Shown: positions 58,083-64,000 of the stretch, one piece after another
How positions within the stretch are numbered: position 1 is the first letter of the stretch
Layout of the letters: each line of letters opens with the position of its first letter
DNA from: Athripsodes cinereus
Lineage: Eukaryota; Arthropoda; Insecta; Trichoptera; Leptoceridae
Assembly (NCBI GenBank): GCA_947579605.1
Contig: OX388314.1
Coordinates: 28,178,948-28,242,947 of the forward strand
Direction of reading: 5' to 3'
DNA: 64,000 bases
Made by a program: the position numbers and the translations under genes
Notes under the pieces: generated by a model
The model's database searches: none
Seen by the model: the letters and a program-made list of their open reading frames with translations, nothing else
Told to the model about the DNA's origin: nothing

Positions 58083-58336
58083 CGTCATTTTTTTACGTTG
58101 TTTAACTGGATTTTGTCCATTGTTATTTTGTCCACGTCATTTTTTTACGTTGTTTAACTGGATTTGGTCCATTGTTATTTTGTCCACGTCATTTTTTTAC
58201 GTTGTTTAACTGGATTTGGTCCATTGTTATTTTGTCCACGTCATTTTTTTACGTTGTTTAACTGGATTTGGTCCATTGTTATTTTGTCCACGTCATTTTT
58301 TTACGTTGTTTAACTGGATTTTGTCCATTGTTATTC
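58083..58336. repeat. 52-bp tandem repeat, 4.9 copies
   Basis: Units start at 58083, 58135, 58187, 58239 and 58291, each CGTCATTTTTTTACGTTGTT + TAACTGGATTTG/TGTCCATTG. Nearly identical units, so recently expanded. Any frame through it is incidental. Confidence 0.9.
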
Positions 58337-58614
58337 ATATCTACTCCCAGAATTTTCACCAAGGGTAACATCAAGGAAGTATTAATATTTTCGAGTGGAT
58401 GTTGCAGAAGGAAGCCCATTAAATCAACATCGAGCACACTCTTTGATTAAAAAAAACAAAATTTTGCTCTAGACTGACTGGATGCCGTGGGAACTGGTGT
58501 TCTTGAAACATCCAGGGGTAGGAACTCCTCCCTTAATTTAATATGACCAAAAACTGTTATGGTCTTAGTGCAGGGTGAAAATTTTAAGAAAAAAATATTA
58601 AAAATACCTACATA

Positions 58615-58740
58615 CCACTCAGCGGATTTATCTCATGCAGTAAACATAAAAGTCGTCCTACATGCCAATAAAAGTAAGGACATTTAGGATGGCTGCATAT
58701 CTCATCGCTGAACTGGAGATGTTAAATAAAGTGTGGCCTG
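58615..58740 (-). repeat. Dispersed ~230-bp family, partial copy
   Basis: CATGCCAATAAAAGTAAGGA, then CATTTAGGATGGCTGCATAT and CTCATCGCTGAACTGGAGAT. A tail-only fragment (ACCATCACGGCATATCACAC) is at 59588-59612, next to (TAC)n. Confidence 0.65.
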
Positions 58741-58905
58741 TTATTTTTTATTTATTTTATTCATTTTCACAATTTTATTCATTTTATTCATTTCTGTTAT
58801 TTTTTATTTATTTTATTTTATTCATTTTCACTTTTTTTTCACAATTTTATTCATTTTATTCATTTCTGTTATTTTTTATTTATTTTATTTTATTCATTTT
58901 TAGGT
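58740..58905. repeat. 72-bp duplication of ATTT/TTCA-rich sequence
   Basis: CACAATTTTATTCATTTTAT starts at 58768 and again at 58840. This is low-complexity DNA. Confidence 0.7.
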
Positions 58906-58909
58906 ACAC

Positions 58910-60060
58910 AGGATCAGACAGCCAATACATTATAGAACATGACAACAAAATGCAAAATCAAAAGGTGGACCAGCGAAGATCCTAAATTTACCTGAGAAGT
59001 CTTAAAAAATCATCAAAGTTAAATGAATCACTAACAAATAACTGTAAAAGATCAGTTAAAAGTAATAAATTATGATTAAAATATATTATGAGAAACAAAT
59101 AAAACAAGATGAATAGATTATTTGAATGAACGAAATAGGAACAAATGAATAAAACAAGACTAAAATTAAAATAATAAATCATGATAAAATGTAAGTATTT
59201 AAACCTTCAATAGTAGATATAACGTAAAAAAAATTATTGAAAAGCTATTTTAAAATCATCTATGGATGTAGGCAATTTCGTTTTCAATTTATTATTTTAC
59301 AAACAAGAAAAGTCAAATGGAAATCTTAGTTTTGTTTCTACATAGCACTTACGGGTAAGTGTGGGTAGCTACTTTTTAAAATTAAGTATTATCAACCTAT
59401 TTTCTTTATCATTTCTGTGTTTTCAGGAGGGAGTCTCCAATGACAAATACATATCTGAAATATGAGAAGCATTTTTCATCATCTTCTAGAAGAGACTTTT
59501 CATTTTTATCGTCTGTCTTATCAGTTTTATGCTTCTGAGGAATGGAAACATCACCCATATGTATCACACAATCCTACTACTACTACTATACCATCACGGC
59601 ATATCACACAATCCACTTTGTACATATTCAATCTCTTGGCAAAATCTCAATATCAGAACTAATAGTAAACTATCAGAATAAATGTATGTATGTATGTTAT
59701 TCCCTGAGGCATTTTCAAATAAATTTGTTCTCCGTATAAGTTATAAAAATAGCTTACTACCACATTCGTGATTTTTCTAGAAATATTTCAGTATTTTATA
59801 AAATTATTTTTAACCAATCTATGTATCTGTATATCGATATAATATACATAAATATTATACCGCCGCAGTATCTCCCACAAGACTGCAGTATGTTAATTCA
59901 TTGTTTTTTGATAATTTTACCGTTCGACTCAAAATAATTATGGTGAGCTGCCATTTAGTGGGAGATTTGAAAGTGTGCAGATTCCTGTAGAGCAGACCTT
60001 TAAATACTATTATTAATAAATTTAATCATTGAAGACGAAAAATTAAAAGTATTGCATAGA
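58910..60060. other. AT-rich stretch without recognised genes
   Basis: Apart from the short family-tail fragment near 59590, nothing could be assigned. Confidence 0.5.
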
Positions 60061-60084
60061 GCGGATGAAAAATATAATATTACA

Positions 60085-60480
60085 CTATTATACTATACCC
60101 TCACGCCGTGTCCCAGGTGGGGTAGGCAGAGAGAACGGAATGCCATATAGATCTTTCCTTACATACTTCTTTCGATTCCTTTACATTCATCCAGTTTTTC
60201 ATTCATGCACGCCGATTTCTCTTACTCAATACGTGGCCGTCCTTAAAAATTTGATCCAGGTGATCAAACCACGTGTTTTTTGGACGTCCGTGCTTCCTCA
60301 CAGCCCGTTTTTCAGATAAATATGTACATTCTTTTCGTCATCCTTTCATCGTGCATTCGCTCAACATATCCAACCCATCGTAACTTGTTTACACGCATTC
60401 TGTCCGCAACAATCCTCTCATATCCGCTCATTCTCCTGATATACTCATTATTCCTCGTTTTAATGACTAACAATTGCCCG
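60085..60480 (-). mobile_element. LINE 3' end (MNVEEAKEVC family), longest minus copy
   Basis: On plus, ATACTATACCCTCACGCCGT and GGTGGGGTAGGCAGAGAGAA (the family 3' end reversed), then CTTCTTTCGATTCCTTTACA and CACGTGTTTTTTGGACGTCC. Reverse reading gives the terminal RT segment with GRPKNTWFDHLDQI-type wording. It supplies the best 3' end for comparison with the ~230-bp family. Confidence 0.72.
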
Positions 60481-60619
60481 ATTTATGAAATATTTCAGAA
60501 TATAAGATAAGTCTTCAGTGGGGCATAAAAGAATGCTGTTAATATTGAAGAAAAAGCCAATGTCAAGGTGATTTCATAGAAGAATTTTAATGAAGCGCAT
60601 TGCACTAGTTCATTAATTA

Positions 60620-60895
60620 TCGAGCTGTATCAAATTATAACATAACATAGTTCACACAGATCTAACTAGTTCCGAGTTCAGATATGAATTTTATATTATG
60701 GGTATTAACGCGGCGATATACTCGTACATATATACGAGTACAATGCACTAAACACATATACATGTAACACCCAAACCCAAGATAATTTGAAAAATGTCAT
60801 TCTTCATTTTGCCGTGGTCGGGAATCGAACCCAAGACTTCGTGACTCAAAGGCAAGAGCGTTTCGTCAGCGCCAATTCAACCGCCAATTATTTTT
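60620..60895 (-). repeat. tRNA-derived SINE, family 2
   Basis: Reading on minus: GCGCTGACGAAACGCTCTTG (A-box side), TTGGGTTCGATTCCCGACCA (B box), then the body AGATAATTTGAAAAATG reversed, CATAATATAAAATTC and a CTAGTTAGATCTGTGTGAA end. The B box fits GGTTCGANNCC exactly. A truncated copy sits at 56105-56235. 60900-61900 has no recognised gene. Confidence 0.75.
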
Positions 60896-61910
60896 AGATA
60901 AATTGTATTGAAAGATTGACAAAAAAATCATTTGAAATTATTTCACAAATTCGCGCTACGTCAGCACAGTTTAATAATATCTAAATTGAAGTACGTATAG
61001 ATACTATTAAGTGAGTAGAAAGCCTTGAGTTTATGAGAGGAAAATGTTCTGTAATGGTCTCTGAAAAGGATTGACGGCTATGGAATTGAGGAGACGTTTT
61101 GGCTAAATTGGAAAGTGTTACTCCTAATAAATGTCAAATCATCGCGTCACTGGGTCGACGCCGACAGTTATGTATATTGTCTCTCTTTAACCAGGCCTTG
61201 ATGAGAAAAACCATTGATAATTATTTCATGTTTATCTTCAATCAACTCTAATATTGAACTAACTGCACCTTTGTAATGAGCATAATTAGCTTCGAAAATA
61301 AAACGTGTCTCAGTAGGATATTTATTTATGTATCGTGTCGCAACACAAGAAAAAACAATTAAACTGATCTCCAGTACTGTGCAAAATGCGCAACACATAG
61401 AAATGTGTAATAAATATCCTCCATAGCGCATGTGGGCAGAGTGGACACTAGGGTGGAACGAAATTTTTTTTTCTCGAATTTTGATTTGGAATAGTTGTAT
61501 TTAGTTGCCTTTTGCCATCAAATGCCTGCATTAAAAATATAAAAATTATCAGACAACGGTAAGAGCCCCCGACAAGACATCGAATATTTACAAAAAGGAC
61601 AATTTAGGGGCTATTTGCGCGGCCTACAAAACAATACAGAACGTATTAAAATAGGTTTATTTTATTCAAAAACATATTCAAATATAGTTAACTAGCAGTT
61701 GCGATCAAATATTTCATCATTTTAATATACTTTGGTACTGGGACAGTTGAGCAAAGTGCGGGACAAAGCGGGGGCAGCACGCTTCGATCTACGAATTTGC
61801 AGTGTTTCGTTTCAACTAGTGTCGATAATATTGTCTCAAGGTGGAAGGTAGCCCGTCAATTATTTTCACCAGTAGGTACTAGTTGATGTACCTACGTTTT
61901 TTAAGTGTAT

Positions 61911-63840
61911 AAATATGACTTCTACAAGACAAAAGTTAAAATGTACGATATTTGGTGAAAGTGCAGAGTTCGAGGAGAATATACTACTTACGTATGAGAA
62001 TGTGATGAAATTCTTTGAATGGGTTCGACAAGACTTAAAAATAAAGAACAACACAACAAAATAACCTACATTTTTGGAAAAGTACCAAAACAGTTGAAAC
62101 AAAAATTGAAGAATTACGTATGAATAAAATCTTCTATTTCAATTGTTATACACAAACGAGTTTTACAGTTACTTAAAAAATATCACTCAAAATGTTTTGA
62201 TTTGATTTGTTTGATTTTGTTTGAAATTTGAAAAAGTCTTTGAAGAAACTAAAGAAAATTCAGAGTACAAAGTGGAAAGCTTTTTGACATAGCTGCATTG
62301 TAAATGTAAAGAATTTGTAAACTGTACTTGTTTGAGAGAAAATAAAGTGCCAAAAGAGGAACAAATATTTTTAGAAGATCAACGCACTAACAGACAAATG
62401 GTTTTAGGAAGAACGGATCTTATCTAGAGTAAAAAATTGCAGAAAAGAAGATTACGTGCTCTTAAACAAGAAATCAGGCATAATTCAAATACAAGAATTA
62501 AAGAAATTTCCTTTTCTTTATATAGGCTAAATAGATCTGAAGTAAGTTCTAATGTTGACCTTCCTTCTTGTTCGTCGGCCGCAGATGGTCTTGACACCGC
62601 GAACAAAGTGGATCAAAAGCCTATAAAGCTCACGGATGCCAGTCTTCATAGTTTGACGATTGTACATATGCGATAGATATCGATAGCGATAGAGTATCAG
62701 ACCGAGCTGCGGCGGTTATCGTGTCATAAATGTTCTATATTCTGCTTCTGATGCTGACTCTGAGGCGCAGTCGACTAACGTCGTGGGCAGGATGAAACTC
62801 AGAAGAATAAGACAGAAAGTTTTCGAGAAAATTTTAACAGAAGAAAGAGTAACAGAAATTCCTGCCTTATATTTTGATGGAAGGAAAATCCAGACGGCTA
62901 AAACTGTTTTAAAAAGATCGAAGAGATTTAAAGTGATTGTATAAGAGGAACATGTTTCGATTATTAAAGAACCAGGTTCTGTTTATGTTGGGTATGTGTT
63001 TCCAACATCGGGCAGTGCGAGAAATATTGAAAGAGCTATCCACGGCTTTTTGACGACTGAAAATATATCACCAGAGAGTATAATGACTGTTGGATGTAAT
63101 GGAACAACCACAAATACAGGGAATGTGGGAGGCGTGATTGTTTTTTTGTAAAATAGACTATCTCAACCATTGCATTGGATAATTTGTCTCTTATACGCCA
63201 ATGAGTTGCTATTGACGCTTTGTTTTCCTATTTGGATAGCCCTATAGCAGGATCTAAATCATTTGCAGGTCAAATTGGTATAGCATTAAAGATGGTTCAA
63301 AACATTTATGGAAGCTCATTAACAGCACTAGTTATTTGTCGAACGAATTGTTAGCGATTGTGTACCCTGTTTTATTTCGGAACAGTTACTTTGCTCATCT
63401 AGAAAACTTGTTGTTGAGTACGATAACAGATGCGCGTAAGCACATTAGAGAACTAGCTGCCAGACGCATTTTAAAAGCTCGTCAAGTGAAAAAAAAATTC
63501 TGTTTCGTGCATGTTTGAGGTGCCAAAAGTGGACTTAAATGCAAGTTCTTACATAGACGTGATAAACTGGCAACAAAATAAATACGAAACCTCAATACTG
63601 ATGAATATTTCCGATAAGCAGTTACAACATCTTATTGAAAATGGAGGAGAATCGGTTTTGGAGTTATTGAGACTGCCTTACCACACCCAGGCTGTGAAAA
63701 GATCAGTAAAAGATGTGATAGAAGCAGCTCTACGTGTATGCGATAAGACAAGAAGATAGGGTTTTGTAAAATCTAATGTAGCGTCTCGAAATCTCATGCC
63801 AAAGTTTGAGACGAAAAAGGATTTTTGTTATGAAAAATGA
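61911..63840 (+). pseudogene. Multicopy insect uncharacterised (TE-type) protein, decayed
   Basis: Plus-strand remnant starting MTSTRQKLKCTIFGESAEFE at 61911. Later blocks: KKRRLRALKQEIRHNS (62437), IPALYFDGRK, then IKEPGSVYVGYVFPTSGSAR, then SIMTVGCNGTTTNTGNVGGV (consensus CDGT), LHWIICLLYANELLL, ARRILKARQ, and at 63511 VPKVDLNASSYIDVINWQ, PYHTQAVKRSVKDVIEAA and finally NLMPKFETKKDF. The order matches a large, repetitive, uncharacterised family in Hemiptera and other invertebrates. The D..GC(D)GT..NTG motif and HTQAVER-type block hint at an RNase H-like transposase fold; this is inference. Stops and frameshifts are numerous, so it is inactive. 63840-64000 is AT-rich without features. Confidence 0.7.
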
Positions 63841-64000
63841 CGTTATTCATACCGACACAACTTTCTGAAACTGTGTATATTTTTAAAATAAATGATTCTA
63901 TTAACTAAAATATACTTTTATCTTATCATATAAATGCATAACATATTATATTTAGTTAATATTTTGTTAATAGGGTGTACATAACAAAGCGTCTGTAAAA

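Overview
The window is nuclear DNA of an arthropod, most likely an insect and plausibly a sap-feeding hemipteran. It is AT-rich, has intron-containing genes, is packed with decayed non-LTR, Penelope-like, hAT and pogo elements, and carries nucleoprotein genes of insect-type RNA viruses. The host order is an inference; no ribosomal or mitochondrial marker is present. There is nothing prokaryotic in it.

Region 1 (1-24.3 kb) is a dense graveyard of mobile elements and endogenous viral elements (EVEs), nearly all readable only on the minus strand. From left to right it holds: an LTR-element integrase scrap; a YqaJ-domain element split by a foreign insert between 50-bp duplications; an L2/CR1-like LINE interrupted by an R1-clade LINE with a 12-bp target-site duplication (TSD); a four-exon Myb/SANT-like gene; a second YqaJ-element copy beside a 115-bp tandem array; hAT and pogo remnants; a broken insect TE gene with TCGGQN-type motifs; a LINE gag with a 97-bp tandem repeat; two decayed rhabdovirus-like nucleoprotein fragments; a Penelope-like element (PLE) containing a phenuivirus-like nucleoprotein EVE; a third, fully open rhabdovirus-like nucleoprotein (448 codons); a LINE 3' end; a second PLE endonuclease; and a terminal-inverted-repeat element.

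Region 2 (24.3-37.2 kb and other non-genic stretches to 61.9 kb) is AT-rich and holds short dispersed repeats: about 17 copies of a roughly 230-bp family whose 3' end resembles that of a LINE also present here, two tRNA-type SINE families, LINE 3' ends, palindromes and small inverted-repeat elements.

Region 3 (37.3-51.4 kb, minus strand) carries nine 3'-terminal coding exons of an ionotropic glutamate receptor of the NMDA type, subunit 2-like. Phases agree across every junction. They encode M1, the pore loop, M3, the S2 ligand-binding half, M4 and a cytoplasmic tail ending in a PDZ-ligand-like ETVL. Introns hold hAT-type non-autonomous elements with intact TSDs. Upstream exons (N-terminal domain and S1) were not found and probably lie beyond the window.

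Region 4 (61.9-63.9 kb, plus strand) is a decayed copy of a repetitive insect gene family, probably transposon-encoded.

The most noteworthy signals are: the phenuivirus-like EVE, which begins with a 12-nt non-viral leader followed by the conserved segment-terminal motif and sits in a PLE between 14-bp TSDs; the one-strand TE/EVE array, which looks like a uni-strand piRNA cluster; and the intact rhabdovirus-like nucleoprotein frame ending in an A tract.
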